Below, piece after piece: positions 44,861 through 53,900 of a stretch of 64,000 nt of DNA. This stretch comes from Bacteroidia bacterium (GTDB taxonomy: Bacteria > Bacteroidota > Bacteroidia > SpSt-205): NCBI GenBank assembly GCA_026003215.1, contig BPGV01000001.1, positions 1,242,466 to 1,306,465 of the forward strand. Direction: 5' to 3'. The first letter of the stretch is position 1. Every line of letters starts with the position of its first letter. The position numbers and the translations under genes were made by a program. The notes below the pieces were generated by a model. The model saw only the letters and a list, made by a program, of their open reading frames with translations, had not been told where the DNA came from and ran no database searches.

Positions 44861-46429
44861 CTACAATTGCAAGGCTATGAGTACTATATCATCTGTTTGA
44901 GGGGTTTCTTCGCCTTTCCAATCATGCCAATGCTTCAAGAGAAAGCGCGTCTTATCGCGTGGCTCAGGGCCGGCAGTATGAGATTCTTTTAGCCATTCCA
45001 AGAAACGTTTGCGCCCAATACGTTTGCCCTCAGCGTTAAGCTGATCGGTCACACCATCTGAGAAAAGAAACAGCGTAGCCCCCGCTACATAGGGAAGCTC
45101 TTCCGTAGAGAAAGGGGCTGGCGTCTGCCCCGGGGCCGACCAGCCTAAGCCACGCCGCCCCTGCTGCGACTCTATGAGGGTTCCGTCTGGCAAGAGCAGC
45201 ACAACCTCCCGTCCTGCCGTAGCTACATATACCCGCTCTGGACTTTGCAAGGGTAGGGCCACAAGGGCGACCTCGGCCCCATCATTAGAGAGGTCTTTCC
45301 CCGGCTCTACTTCCAACACTTCAAAAAGTGCGCGCTGGGCCACCTCCAAAGCGATATGGAGCTCGGACGGCGAGGCTAACTCTAATAAAGCCTGATGCAA
45401 AAGGCCTTGCACAGTCACCGCCAGCAGGGCGCCGCTGCTCCCGTGCCCCGTCGCATCCCCTATCCCGACATACAAGTGGCTTGGCCCGCTCCGCACCACG
45501 AGAAAATCTCCCCCCACATAGGTATGCGAACGAGCCACCACCGCTGCCCGATCATAGCCCCACACCGCAAAGAGGTCCCGGCTACGAAAAAGCAGCGTAC
45601 GCTGATAGCGCTGGGCGGCAATTAGCGAGTCCTCCAGTTCCTTCCGGCGCGCCTCCGCTTCTTCTTTGGCTTTGTGGAGCTCCTCATAGGCTGCATACAG
45701 CGCCTCCTGACTTTGGCGAAGCTCCTCCGATTGCACCTGCAGCTCAGCGTAAGCTTCTGCCAGCTGGCGCTCCTGCTCTTTTTCCTTTGTCACATCCACT
45801 ATCCCCACCATGATACCGCTGAGGTTGGTACTTTGGAAAGGAAAGGCCTGCAATATCCACCAGTAGCTTCCTCTTTCGGCAGGGCGTTCTATCGTCTCCT
45901 GTACAGGTTTGCGTTGCTGCGCCGCTTGATGCAGGAGCTGAAGCGGTGCCGCCGCCTCTCCAAAGATATCCCGCAAAGTAAGCCCCTCATACAAACGTTT
46001 GAGCGGTAGCTTGAGCAGTTCCAGTAGGAGGGGATTGGCAAAAAGCACGCGTGCTTTATCTAAGTCGCCGGAAGCTTCTACTACAAAAAGCGGAAGGGGT
46101 ACATTTTGCACAAAAGCATGAAGCTGTTCCCGCAGAAATCGCGCCTCAGCTTCTACTCTCTCTAACTTTTGAATGACCTCGTAGTGTCCCTCAGCGGGCA
46201 GCAGGAAAAAAGTCTGCGTAGTGTCTGTCTCCTCTACGATATGCTTAGCCCAGATGTGGCCATTTTCATGGAGGAAGTCCCAGGCTGGTAGGAGGAGGGC
46301 TTTCTCTTGGAGCTCGGGCGAAAGGTAGTCCCAAGCTTCGGTACGGGCGAGCACTTTGCCGGTGGCTGGCTCATACCGGACACCCGGAAAGGGTGCCTTA
46401 AGCGTCGTTTGCAGCCCAAAGAGTGCCAT
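44861..46429 (-). CDS. PAS-coupled SpoIIE/PP2C-type serine phosphatase
   Basis: 522 residues: a poorly conserved N-terminal segment, a PAS-like domain (FVQNVPLPLFVVEASGDL to GIMVGIVDVTKEKEQE, residues about 105-220), a long coiled coil (about 220-275), then the PPM/SpoIIE phosphatase. Metal-site motifs are YVGGDFLVV, GIGDATGHGSSGALLA, LFSDGVTDQ and TDDIVLIAL. The PAS-coil-phosphatase order is that of RsbU-like signalling proteins, which act on anti-anti-sigma factors; none is in the window. Sits 4 nt after yceI, likely co-transcribed. Confidence 0.89.
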   Translation of the reverse strand: MALFGLQTTLKAPFPGVRYEPATGKVLARTEAWDYLSPELQEKALLLPAWDFLHENGHIWAKHIVEETDTTQTFFLLPAEGHYEVIQKLERVEAEARFLREQLHAFVQNVPLPLFVVEASGDLDKARVLFANPLLLELLKLPLKRLYEGLTLRDIFGEAAAPLQLLHQAAQQRKPVQETIERPAERGSYWWILQAFPFQSTNLSGIMVGIVDVTKEKEQERQLAEAYAELQVQSEELRQSQEALYAAYEELHKAKEEAEARRKELEDSLIAAQRYQRTLLFRSRDLFAVWGYDRAAVVARSHTYVGGDFLVVRSGPSHLYVGIGDATGHGSSGALLAVTVQGLLHQALLELASPSELHIALEVAQRALFEVLEVEPGKDLSNDGAEVALVALPLQSPERVYVATAGREVVLLLPDGTLIESQQGRRGLGWSAPGQTPAPFSTEELPYVAGATLFLFSDGVTDQLNAEGKRIGRKRFLEWLKESHTAGPEPRDKTRFLLKHWHDWKGEETPQTDDIVLIALQL

Positions 46430-46433
46430 GTTC

Positions 46434-47105
46434 TTAGGCAGAAGCCCCCATCTGGGCTAAGAACTGACGATAGGCTTCCATCCCCGCCGGTGTGGCTATC
46501 TCGGCTTCAATATCCAGAGTCACCAGGTTATCTACGACGATGGTGCCATCCCCCGTCTCAGCTTGCCAGGTCAGCCCCCACGCGCGTCTATCTATCTGCC
46601 CTGAGAGGGCAAAGCTTACCCGCGGCTGTCCCGTGAGGTCTTTCAAAACCAAGCCCTTTAGCTCGCCATCCAATTGGATGCGGTGGGTAATCCCCTTGAT
46701 AGTCAGGTCCCCCTCCAGGACAAACCGTTTGAGGGGACGCCAGCGCACCCCCGTACTGCGAAAGGTAATATACGGATGGTTAGCCGCATCAAAGAAATCT
46801 GGGCTCTTGAGGTGAAAATCCCGCGCAGGCATATCGGTTTCTATGCTATCTACCTCTATTTGCACCTCCACTTGTAGGTCCGTGAATGCAGGTGAGCTGC
46901 CCTTTACCTGCGCAGAAAACCGCCGAAATCGCCCTACGACCTCTACCAGCCCCATGTGCATCACGCGAAACCGCATCTGCGTGTGGTAGGGGTCCAACTC
47001 CCACTGGGAAATAGAGGGAAAGGCAGCGGCTTTCTTTTCTACGGCTTGGCGCCGCGCTGTCTGCCCGTTTGTTAAGCCTAGCCAGGTAAGTAATCGTCGG
47101 AACAT
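46434..47105 (-). CDS. YceI-family lipid-binding protein
   Basis: 223 residues. The YceI barrel begins at about residue 35 (WELDPYHTQMRFRVMHMGLVEVVGRF), continues LQVEVQIEVDSIETDMPARDFHLKSPDFFD and NHPYITFRST, and includes LTIKGITHRIQLD. YceI proteins bind long polyisoprenoid chains. There is no signal peptide: the N-terminus (MFRRLLTWLGLTNGQTARRQ) is short and amphipathic, so this copy may be cytosolic or membrane associated, unlike the periplasmic classic. ATG 47105 chosen. Confidence 0.85.
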   Translation of the reverse strand: MFRRLLTWLGLTNGQTARRQAVEKKAAAFPSISQWELDPYHTQMRFRVMHMGLVEVVGRFRRFSAQVKGSSPAFTDLQVEVQIEVDSIETDMPARDFHLKSPDFFDAANHPYITFRSTGVRWRPLKRFVLEGDLTIKGITHRIQLDGELKGLVLKDLTGQPRVSFALSGQIDRRAWGLTWQAETGDGTIVVDNLVTLDIEAEIATPAGMEAYRQFLAQMGASA

Positions 47106-47155
47106 AGGCTTAGGGATTTTGAGACAAAGGTACAACAAGGCACTAATAGCTCAAA
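47106..47155 (-). promoter_or_regulatory. Promoter of the yceI-phosphatase operon
   Basis: Minus-strand TTTG at 47152-47155, 19-bp spacer, TACCTTTG at 47125-47132. Unlike most here it lies 19 nt from the ATG, giving a short 5' leader. Confidence 0.72.
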
Positions 47156-47169
47156 CCGCTTTGCGACCC

Positions 47170-47203
47170 TTCGCCAGCGGAGGAAATGGGGTATCTTTGT
47201 TGA
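47170..47203 (+). promoter_or_regulatory. Promoter of array copy A
   Basis: TTCG at 47170-47173 (imperfect -33), 18-bp spacer, TATCTTTG at 47192-47199, 4 nt before the ATG. Confidence 0.7.
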
Positions 47204-47662
47204 ATGCGAGGGCTCCTCGGCGTTTCCCTGCTCCTCTGGGCTCAGCAGCCCCCAGAAAATACCGTCGTGCCCTTCACTCTCTCCGACAAAGAAAGACTTA
47301 TCCGCCTCGAAAGCCAGCTCCAAGCCCATAAAGAAGCCTCCCAAGCTCAACTCAACGCGCTACAGAGGGAAATGAGTTCTCTCCAAAGGGAAGTTCAAGA
47401 TATCCGCACTCGCTTAGACCGGCTGGAAGAGCGTATGGACATGCAGTTTTACGCACTCTTAGGAGCCATGATAGGCATCGCCGGCGCCATCATCGGCGCT
47501 ATCTTCTGGGACCGCAGAAAAACCCTCCAACCCTTAGAGCAAAAAATCGCCGAAATCCAAAAAGACACCTCGCGCCTCCAAAACCTCCTCTATGCCCTCC
47601 ACGAATACGCCAAAAACCACCCCGACCTCGCCGCACTCCTGCGCCAGTATGGCGCTCTTTGA
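47204..47662 (+). CDS. Coiled-coil membrane protein, array copy A
   Basis: 152 residues: signal peptide (MRGLLGVSLLLWAQ|Q), a conserved PENTVVPFTLSDKERLIRLE segment, a periplasmic coiled coil (about 30-80), one membrane helix (FYALLGAMIGIAGAIIGAIFW), then basic DRRK and a second helical region ending KNHPDLAALLRQYGAL. Charge distribution predicts the C-terminus inside. Similar small coiled-coil proteins occur in Bacteroidetes and other bacteria without known function. Copy A has the longest central variant (NALQREMSSLQREVQ). Confidence 0.85.
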   Translation: MRGLLGVSLLLWAQQPPENTVVPFTLSDKERLIRLESQLQAHKEASQAQLNALQREMSSLQREVQDIRTRLDRLEERMDMQFYALLGAMIGIAGAIIGAIFWDRRKTLQPLEQKIAEIQKDTSRLQNLLYALHEYAKNHPDLAALLRQYGAL

Positions 47663-47693
47663 AGGTTTTCGGCAAAAAGCGTATCTTTGGAAA
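47658..47693 (+). promoter_or_regulatory. Promoter of array copy B
   Basis: TTTG at 47658-47661 overlapping the stop of copy A, 20-bp spacer, TATCTTTG at 47682-47689, 4 nt before the ATG. Best match to the full consensus in the window. Confidence 0.82.
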
Positions 47694-48152
47694 ATGCGAG
47701 GACTCCTCGGAATTTCCTTGCTCCTCTGGGCCCAGCAGCCCCCAGAAAACACCGTCGTGCCCTTCACCCTCTCCGACAAAGAAAGACTCATCCGCCTCGA
47801 AAGCCAGCTCCAAGCCTTAGCAAGCCAGCTCGAAGCTCACAAAGAGGCTACCCAAGCCCAACTCCAAGATATCCGTGCTCGCTTGGACCGCCTCGAAGGA
47901 CGCATGGACCGACTCGAAGAGCGTATGGACATGCAGTTTTACGCACTCTTGGGCGCCATCATAGGCATGGCAGGCGCTATCATCGGCGCTATCTTCTGGG
48001 ACCGCAGAAAAACCCTCCAACCCTTAGAGCAAAAGATCGCCGAAATCCAAAAAGACACCTCCCGCCTCACAGGCCTCCTCCATGCCCTCCACGAGTACGC
48101 CAAAAACCACCCCGACCTCGCCGCACTCCTGCGCCAGTATGGCGCTCTTTGA
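47694..48152 (+). CDS. Coiled-coil membrane protein, array copy B
   Basis: 152 residues. Same plan as copy A, with coiled coil LQALASQLEAHKEATQAQLQ and a duplicated heptad (RLEGRMDRLEERMDMQ) that makes it 7 residues longer than copy D. Otherwise B and D are almost identical at protein and DNA level, pointing to recent duplication or gene conversion. A longer in-frame reading from 47592 is rejected because it runs through copy A and the promoter. Confidence 0.86.
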   Translation: MRGLLGISLLLWAQQPPENTVVPFTLSDKERLIRLESQLQALASQLEAHKEATQAQLQDIRARLDRLEGRMDRLEERMDMQFYALLGAIIGMAGAIIGAIFWDRRKTLQPLEQKIAEIQKDTSRLTGLLHALHEYAKNHPDLAALLRQYGAL

Positions 48153-48183
48153 AGACTCTCGGCAAAAAGCGTATCTTTAAATA
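48148..48183 (+). promoter_or_regulatory. Decayed promoter of array copy C
   Basis: TTTG at 48148-48151 is kept, but the -7 box reads TATCTTTA (48172-48179), having lost the final G present in the other four copies. Confidence 0.6.
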
Positions 48184-48621
48184 ATGCGAGGACTCCTCGG
48201 CCTTTCCCTGCTCCTCTGGGCCCAGCAGCCCCCAGAAAACACCGTCGTGCCCTTCACCCTCTCCGACAAAGAACGACTCATCCGCCTCGAAAGCCAGCTC
48301 CAAAACCTCGCAAGCCAGCCGAAGACATCCAAGAGGCACCCAATCCCACTCGCATAGATACAGTTAGAAAATCGCATAGACAGGTTAGAAAATCGCTTGG
48401 ATACCTACTTTTTCACGCCTCATCAGCGCTCATCGTGGCGGCGGCGCTCATCGGCTCTCATCCTCTGGGACCGTAGAAAAACCCTTTAACCCTTAGAGCA
48501 AAAAATCGCCGAAATCCAAAAAGATACCTCCCGCCTCACAGGCCTCCTACAAGCTCTACACGAATACGCTAAAAACCACCCCGACCTCGCCACGCTCCTG
48601 CGCCAGTACGGCGCACTGTGA
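48184..48621 (+). pseudogene. Degenerate array copy C
   Basis: The first 45 or so codons match the other copies, then frameshifts bring a TAG at 48355-48357 (57 codons). The remnants beyond (AENRIDRLENRLDTYFFT-like DNA at 48360-48420) match copy E, not B or D. The distal frame also carries a nonsense codon, TAA at 48487-48489, where other copies have CAA for Gln. The conserved C-terminal DNA is otherwise intact to the TGA at 48619. Multiple independent lesions make sequencing error unlikely as the only cause. Confidence 0.88.
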
Positions 48622-48640
48622 AGGCTCTCGGCAAAAAGCG

Positions 48641-48652
48641 TATCTTTGAACA
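48641..48652 (+). promoter_or_regulatory. Promoter -7 box of array copy D
   Basis: TATCTTTG at 48641-48648, 4 nt before the ATG. The -33 position reads TGTG because copy C ends CTGTGA instead of CTTTGA, so this promoter may be weaker. Confidence 0.68.
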
Positions 48653-49090
48653 ATGCGAGGACTCCTCGGAATTTCCTTGCTCCTCTGGGCCCAGCAACCC
48701 CCAGAAAATACCGTCGTGCCCTTCACCCTCTCCGATAAAGAACGACTCATCCGCCTCGAAAGCCAGCTCCAAGCCTTAGCAAGCCAGCTCGAAGCTCACA
48801 AAGAGGCTACCCAAGCCCAACTCCAAGATATCCGTGCTCGCTTGGACCGACTCGAAGAGCGTATGGACATGCAGTTTTACGCACTCTTGGGCGCCATCGT
48901 AGGCATGGCAGGCGCTATCATCGGCGCTATCTTCTGGGACCGCAGAAAAACCCTCCAACCTTTAGAGCAAAAGATCGCCGAAATCCAAAAAGACACCTCC
49001 CGCCTCACAGGCCTCCTCCATGCCCTCCACGAGTACGCTAAAAACCACCCGGACCTTGCCACGCTCCTGCGCCAGTACGGCGCTCTTTGA
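48653..49090 (+). CDS. Coiled-coil membrane protein, array copy D
   Basis: 145 residues, near-identical to copy B apart from the missing heptad. Signal peptide ends LLWAQ|Q, coiled coil, membrane helix YALLGAIVGMAGAIIGAIFW, C-terminal helix ending HPDLATLLRQYGAL. The tail HPDLATLL (not HPDLAALL) is shared with copies C and E, suggesting mosaic exchange within the array. Confidence 0.86.
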   Translation: MRGLLGISLLLWAQQPPENTVVPFTLSDKERLIRLESQLQALASQLEAHKEATQAQLQDIRARLDRLEERMDMQFYALLGAIVGMAGAIIGAIFWDRRKTLQPLEQKIAEIQKDTSRLTGLLHALHEYAKNHPDLATLLRQYGAL

Positions 49091-49121
49091 AGGTTTTCGG
49101 CAAAAAGCGTATCTTTGAGGA
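49086..49121 (+). promoter_or_regulatory. Promoter of array copy E
   Basis: TTTG at 49086-49089 overlapping the stop of copy D, 20-bp spacer, TATCTTTG at 49110-49117, 4 nt before the ATG. Confidence 0.82.
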
Positions 49122-49556
49122 ATGCGAGGACTCCTCGGAATTTCCTTGCTCCTCTGGGCCCAGCAGCCCCCAGAAAATACCGTCGTACCCTTCACTCTCT
49201 CCGATAAAGAAAGACTCATCCGCCTCGAAAGCCAGCTCCAAAACCTCCAAAAAGACATCCAAAGCACCAACACACGTATAGACCGCATGGAAAACTACAT
49301 AGCTAAAATAGAAAACCGCATAGACAGGTTAGAAAATCGCTTGGACACCTACTTTTTCACCCTCATCAGCCTCATCATCGCCCTCATCGGCTTCATCCTC
49401 TGGGACCGTAAAAAAACCCTACAACCCTTAGAGCAAAAGATCGCCGAAATCCAAAAAGACACCTCGCGCCTGACAGGTCTCCTACAAGCACTCCAGGAGT
49501 ACGCCAAAAACCACCCCGACCTTGCCACGCTCCTGCGCCAGTACGGCGCTTTATAG
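49122..49556 (+). CDS. Coiled-coil membrane protein, array copy E (divergent class)
   Basis: 144 residues. The N-terminus and the last 45 residues match the other copies, but the middle differs: coiled coil QNLQKDIQSTNTRIDRMENY with IENRIDRLENRLDTYFF, and a different membrane helix (TLISLIIALIGFILW). It is the intact representative of the class to which dead copy C belonged. Swapped central modules between constant ends suggest different partners for the variable coil and helix. Confidence 0.86.
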   Translation: MRGLLGISLLLWAQQPPENTVVPFTLSDKERLIRLESQLQNLQKDIQSTNTRIDRMENYIAKIENRIDRLENRLDTYFFTLISLIIALIGFILWDRKKTLQPLEQKIAEIQKDTSRLTGLLQALQEYAKNHPDLATLLRQYGAL

Positions 49557-49571
49557 TCTCCTTTTGAGCTG

Positions 49572-50924
49572 CTAAGGGAATATTTTCCCCGGATTGAGCA
49601 GACCCTTGGGGTCAAAGGTAGCTTTTAGCGCTTTCATCAGCGCCAGTTCATCAGGGGAAAACTGTATGGGCATATAGCGGCGCTGCACCCAGCCAATCCC
49701 ATGCTCCCCAGATAGCGCCCCTCCATGCGCCACCACAAACCGAAAAAGCTCCTCTACCGCTTGAGGTATTTCTTCGTCCCACACCTTTTGCGGGAGGTAC
49801 TCCCGTAAGATATTCACATGTAAGTTCCCATCGCCCACATGGCCATAGCACACCGAACGAAAGCCATACTTTTTGCCTAAGCTTTTGACTTTTTCCAGAA
49901 GGTCGGGCAAGGCGGTGCGAGGGACGACGGTGTCTTCTTCTTTATAGGGGCCGCTGGATTTGACGGCGATACCGAGGCAGCGGCGCAAACGCCAGAGTCG
50001 CTCCCTTTCGTCAGCGGTCTGGGCATACCAACTTTGGGTAGCGCCGGCGGAGAAAGCCACGGCTTCTATCTCAGCGCATTCGGCCTCCAACACTTCAGGG
50101 ACACTGCCGTCTACCTCTATCAAGAGAAGGCCCCCATACGTATCTGCGCCAGAGTAGAGCTTCTCGCCTAAATACGCCTGTCCAAAAAGCACTGCGTCTC
50201 GCTCCATAAACTCAATAGCCGTAGGTAGGATACCCTTTTGGAGCACGGCTACCACTGCAGCCACAGCACTGCGCGCATCCGGAAAGCCCAAAAGCAAAGT
50301 ACGTGCATACCGCGGCTTGGGGAGGAGCTTCAAAATGGCGGTATGTATCACCGCTAAGGTGCCTTCGCTGCCTACCAGCAGCTGCGTTAGGTTATAGCCG
50401 GTGGAGTTTTTGAGGGTGCGGCTGCCGGTACGCAAGGGCCGCCCATCGGGTAGGAAGGCCTCCAAACCCAACACATACTCGCGAGTGGTGCCGTATTTGA
50501 CGGCACGCACGCCCCCCGCATTATGCGCAATATTGCCGCCAATAGTACAGCTGCCTCGACTGGACGGGTCCGGCGGATAAAACAAGCCCACCGTCTCCAC
50601 CGCCTCCTGCAGAGTCTGCGTGATAACTCCTGCCTGCACCACCGCATACAGGTTTGCCGTGTCTATGGTGAGGATGCGGTTAAGCTTTTCTAACGACACC
50701 ACCCACCCTCCCTGTACGGGCAGCATGCCGCCACTGAGGCCAGTCCGTCCCCCAGCAGGGATTATCGGAATATCCTGCTCGTAGGCATAGGCTAAAATCT
50801 GCTGAAGGACCTCTACCGATCCAGGTAAGGCCACAGCATCCGGAAGGAATCGCAGATCCTCCGTCCAATCGTGGCTATACCGCTCGCGCAGCTCCAGCGA
50901 GGTATCTACGGCTGTCGGCCACAT
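49572..50924 (-). CDS. FAD-linked oxidase (GlcD/D-lactate dehydrogenase type)
   Basis: 450 residues. FAD-binding PCMH domain with IIPAGGRTGLSGGMLPV and PPDPSSRGSCTIGGNIAHNAGG, then the FAD-oxidase C-terminal domain with CYGHVGDGNLHVNIL and HGGALSGEHGIGWVQRRYM. Oxidises a 2-hydroxyacid such as glycolate or D-lactate; which one is not decidable, and no GlcE/GlcF partner is adjacent. ATG 50924 chosen: TACCTTGG ends 4 nt upstream. Ends 15 bp from copy E of the array. Confidence 0.9.
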   Translation of the reverse strand: MWPTAVDTSLELRERYSHDWTEDLRFLPDAVALPGSVEVLQQILAYAYEQDIPIIPAGGRTGLSGGMLPVQGGWVVSLEKLNRILTIDTANLYAVVQAGVITQTLQEAVETVGLFYPPDPSSRGSCTIGGNIAHNAGGVRAVKYGTTREYVLGLEAFLPDGRPLRTGSRTLKNSTGYNLTQLLVGSEGTLAVIHTAILKLLPKPRYARTLLLGFPDARSAVAAVVAVLQKGILPTAIEFMERDAVLFGQAYLGEKLYSGADTYGGLLLIEVDGSVPEVLEAECAEIEAVAFSAGATQSWYAQTADERERLWRLRRCLGIAVKSSGPYKEEDTVVPRTALPDLLEKVKSLGKKYGFRSVCYGHVGDGNLHVNILREYLPQKVWDEEIPQAVEELFRFVVAHGGALSGEHGIGWVQRRYMPIQFSPDELALMKALKATFDPKGLLNPGKIFP

Positions 50925-50936
50925 GTGCCCAAGGTA
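50925..50936 (-). promoter_or_regulatory. Probable promoter -7 box of the FAD oxidase
   Basis: TACCTTGG on the minus strand at 50929-50936 (one mismatch), 4 nt before the ATG. Confidence 0.55.
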
Positions 50937-50953
50937 AAACAGCTTAGAGACAA

Positions 50954-50990
50954 TTTGGAAAGTTATCAAGCCCTCCATACCTTAGAGGCG
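50954..50990 (+). promoter_or_regulatory. Promoter of the giant secreted protein
   Basis: TTTG at 50954-50957, 20-bp spacer, TACCTTAG at 50978-50985 (one mismatch), 5 nt before the ATG at 50991. Confidence 0.68.
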
Positions 50991-53900
50991 ATGAAGCTCC
51001 GATACCTTTTTGGGCTTGCTTATGGCTTGAGTACCCTCCTATGGGCACAATCTCTTGAGGAACTGGCCGCACGAAAAATGCGCATTACCGACTCCCTCAA
51101 TGCCTTAGCCCAGATGGGGATACCCATCGGCCCCCCACCGGGCGTACCTCGTCCCCTCAGCCTCCCCGAGTCAGACTGCCCAAACGCTATCAACGTCTGC
51201 CAGCAAACCTACACCTATACCAGCTCTCCCCCAGACTACGGCACCGTGCAAGAACTGGGCAATAACACCTGTCTCCTTAATCGGGAGCAGAAAACCGCTT
51301 GGTTTATTTTTACGGTGCAGCAGTCGGGTACCTTTGGTTTTATTATCAACACGACCTACGACTATGACTTTGCGCTGTTTGATTATGGGGCTATTGGCGG
51401 CTGTGGAGGCACCAGCATGGCCACCCCTATCCGCTGTAACTACTCCGCTGATTATGGCAATACCGGCTTAGATGCCAATAACCCGCAGCCCGGCTCTCTG
51501 CAGTGGAATGCCAGCCAACCCCCCCTCATGCCGGGTATCAACGTCACCGCCGGCCAAACCTTCATCCTCGTAGTGGATAACTGGACCGGCGATGCTACAG
51601 GCTTTACGATTACCTTCACCGGTACCGCCCAAATATTTGATAACACCCCTCCCGCTATCCAAAGTGTCTCTTGTACCAGCAATCCCAACCAGCTCCTGGT
51701 TACCTTCAACGAACTCATACGCTGTAATAGCATCCATCCCACGGACTTTAGTCTCGGCGCAGGTATTACGGTGACCGCTGCGACAGGGATAGGCTGCGGC
51801 ACCTATACCAACCAAGTGCTCCTCACTTTTAGCGGCACCCTAAATAGCGGCACCCGCACCCTCACTATCCAAACCGGCACCGATGGCAATACGATTTTAG
51901 ACAAGTGCGGGAATGCTATCCTGGCAGGTACAACCTTTAACTTTTCCTATTTGGGTCCGCTTACGGTCACGGCTACCCCGAGCACCATTTGTAGTGGAGA
52001 TAACGTTACGCTGCAGGTGACAGCCTCGGGCGGGATTCCGGCAGGAGCTACTATAAACTGGAATACCGGTGCGACCACAGCCAGCACCACGGTCAGCCCT
52101 CCGGCTACAACTACTTATACGGTGTCCGTAGCGTATGGGGGATGTAGCCGCACGGGTACTGTCACCGTTACTGTCAACCCAGACCCGGTGATTAGCGCCA
52201 CGCCTACCACGGCGGTGATATGTTCGGGTACAGCGCTGATTACGGGCACCACCACTATTCCTGGCGGGCAGTGGCAGTACAATAATGGGAGCGGCTGGAC
52301 AAACACCCCTAACCCCATGAACCTCGCGGCCGGCACCTACCAAATCCGCTATCAGAGCCCCCAAGGCTGCTGGAGCAACGTCGTAACGGTGACCGTTTCG
52401 ACGGCGCCTCCGCCCAGCACCAATACCTGCAATGTCATCTATGTAACGCCCACGGGCTCCTCTACTGCGGCAGGCACAAAGGCCGACCCGACTAACCTCC
52501 AAGAGGCCCTCAACCGCGCCGCCTGCTCCAATACCATCATCAAAATGGCTACTGGGGATTATACCATCACCGCACCCATTACCACTATCACCAGCAACAT
52601 TACGCTGGAGGGGGGCTTTGACGCCGCGAATGGATGGCGCAAGACCAGCCAGGCGGGCGCTACCCGCATCCTTCGTACCAATGCGAATGTGGAGGGCTGC
52701 GCTGATGGTACCAATGCGCCTCGCCTCGTAGCCTTGCAAATCAGCAACGCCCAGAACTTCCGGCTGCAGGACCTTACGGTGGAGGTGCAGAATGCGCCAG
52801 CAGCCTCCAGCGCTTGCGCCTCCGGACGAGGCGTCTCTACCTATGCGCTCTACCTCAGCAACTGCTCGAACTACCGTATCGTCCGCTGCCGCTTCATCAC
52901 AGGAAATGGATCTAATGGCCTGGCAGGGGCTAATGGCAGTGGTTATAGACCAGATGGTTCCCCCGGCACGGGCGGCGCAGGCGGGACAGGTAGTATGACG
53001 AGGTGTGATGGTTGTGGGGGTAATGGGGGCAACGGTACAGCTGCCAGTACCGGGGCCGCAGGAGGTGCGGGAGGAAACGGCTGCTGTGGAAGTGGCTGTA
53101 ATTGGGTGGGATGCAATGCAAGTGGATGCACCGGGTGCTACGGCAGTAACGGGGCCAATGGCGCTAATGGGGCCAACGGGACTATAGTGTCCCCGCCAGC
53201 GCCCGGCGTATGGTTTACACCCGTCCAATCCAATCCTGGCCAACCGGGGGGACATGGGGGAGGCGGCGGTGGTGGGGGCGGGGGAGATATAGGCACATGT
53301 TGTCTTAGCACTTGTTATAGTGGTCCTACCGATGGGGGGCGAGGTGGAGATGGTGGACGAGGGGGAAACCCTGGCCAAGGAGGATGGGGAGGCGGAGGAG
53401 TCTTCTGCATCTTTCTTTACCAAAATGGGGCTGGAGGACAGTTTATAGACATTGAGCTAAACACCCCTGTCCCCGGTGGAGGGGGGGCAGGTGGCACAGG
53501 AGCTCCGGGCCAAAGTGGCCAATCTGGAAACCCAGGAAGCATCCATGGATGCGCCGGGGCTCCTTGTACCACAGGATGCTGTGGAGGCGATTGCGGAGCT
53601 GGGGGGAATGGAGGTAACGGCGGAAGCGGAGGAGCTGGCGGGAATGGTGGGGCAGGAACCGCTGGCATGGGAGCACGCCTCTACCTCGTAAACGGCACCG
53701 CCCCTACCCTTATTCAAGGAGGCACTACCATCACGATAGTAACCGGAGGCAATAATCCTTCCCCCTTCATCTTCTCAGGCCAGCCCATCATCACCGTGGC
53801 AGACGTCGCCTGCACCAATACCGATGTGAGCTTCTCTACAGGCGATGCCGCCCCGCATAGCTGGAACTTCGGTGTGGGAGCTACGCCGGCTACCTCCACC

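Larger units (their letters stand above)
47204..49556 (+). repeat. Tandem array of five paralogous genes
   Basis: Five direct repeats of roughly 465-490 bp, each one gene plus an invariant 31-nt spacer (47663-47693, 48153-48183, 48622-48652, 49091-49121). The spacer carries GGCAAAAAGCG followed by TATCTTTG, and the TTTG -33 element of copies B, C and E overlaps the stop codon of the gene before. Conservation is highest in the first 45 codons, the last 50 codons and the spacer; the central region diverges. Four copies are intact, the third is dead. Confidence 0.95.

Noticed and set aside
47204-49556. Possible CRISPR or satellite repeat
   Set aside because: The period is about 465-490 bp, each unit is a full gene with promoter, and there are no short repeats with unique spacers.
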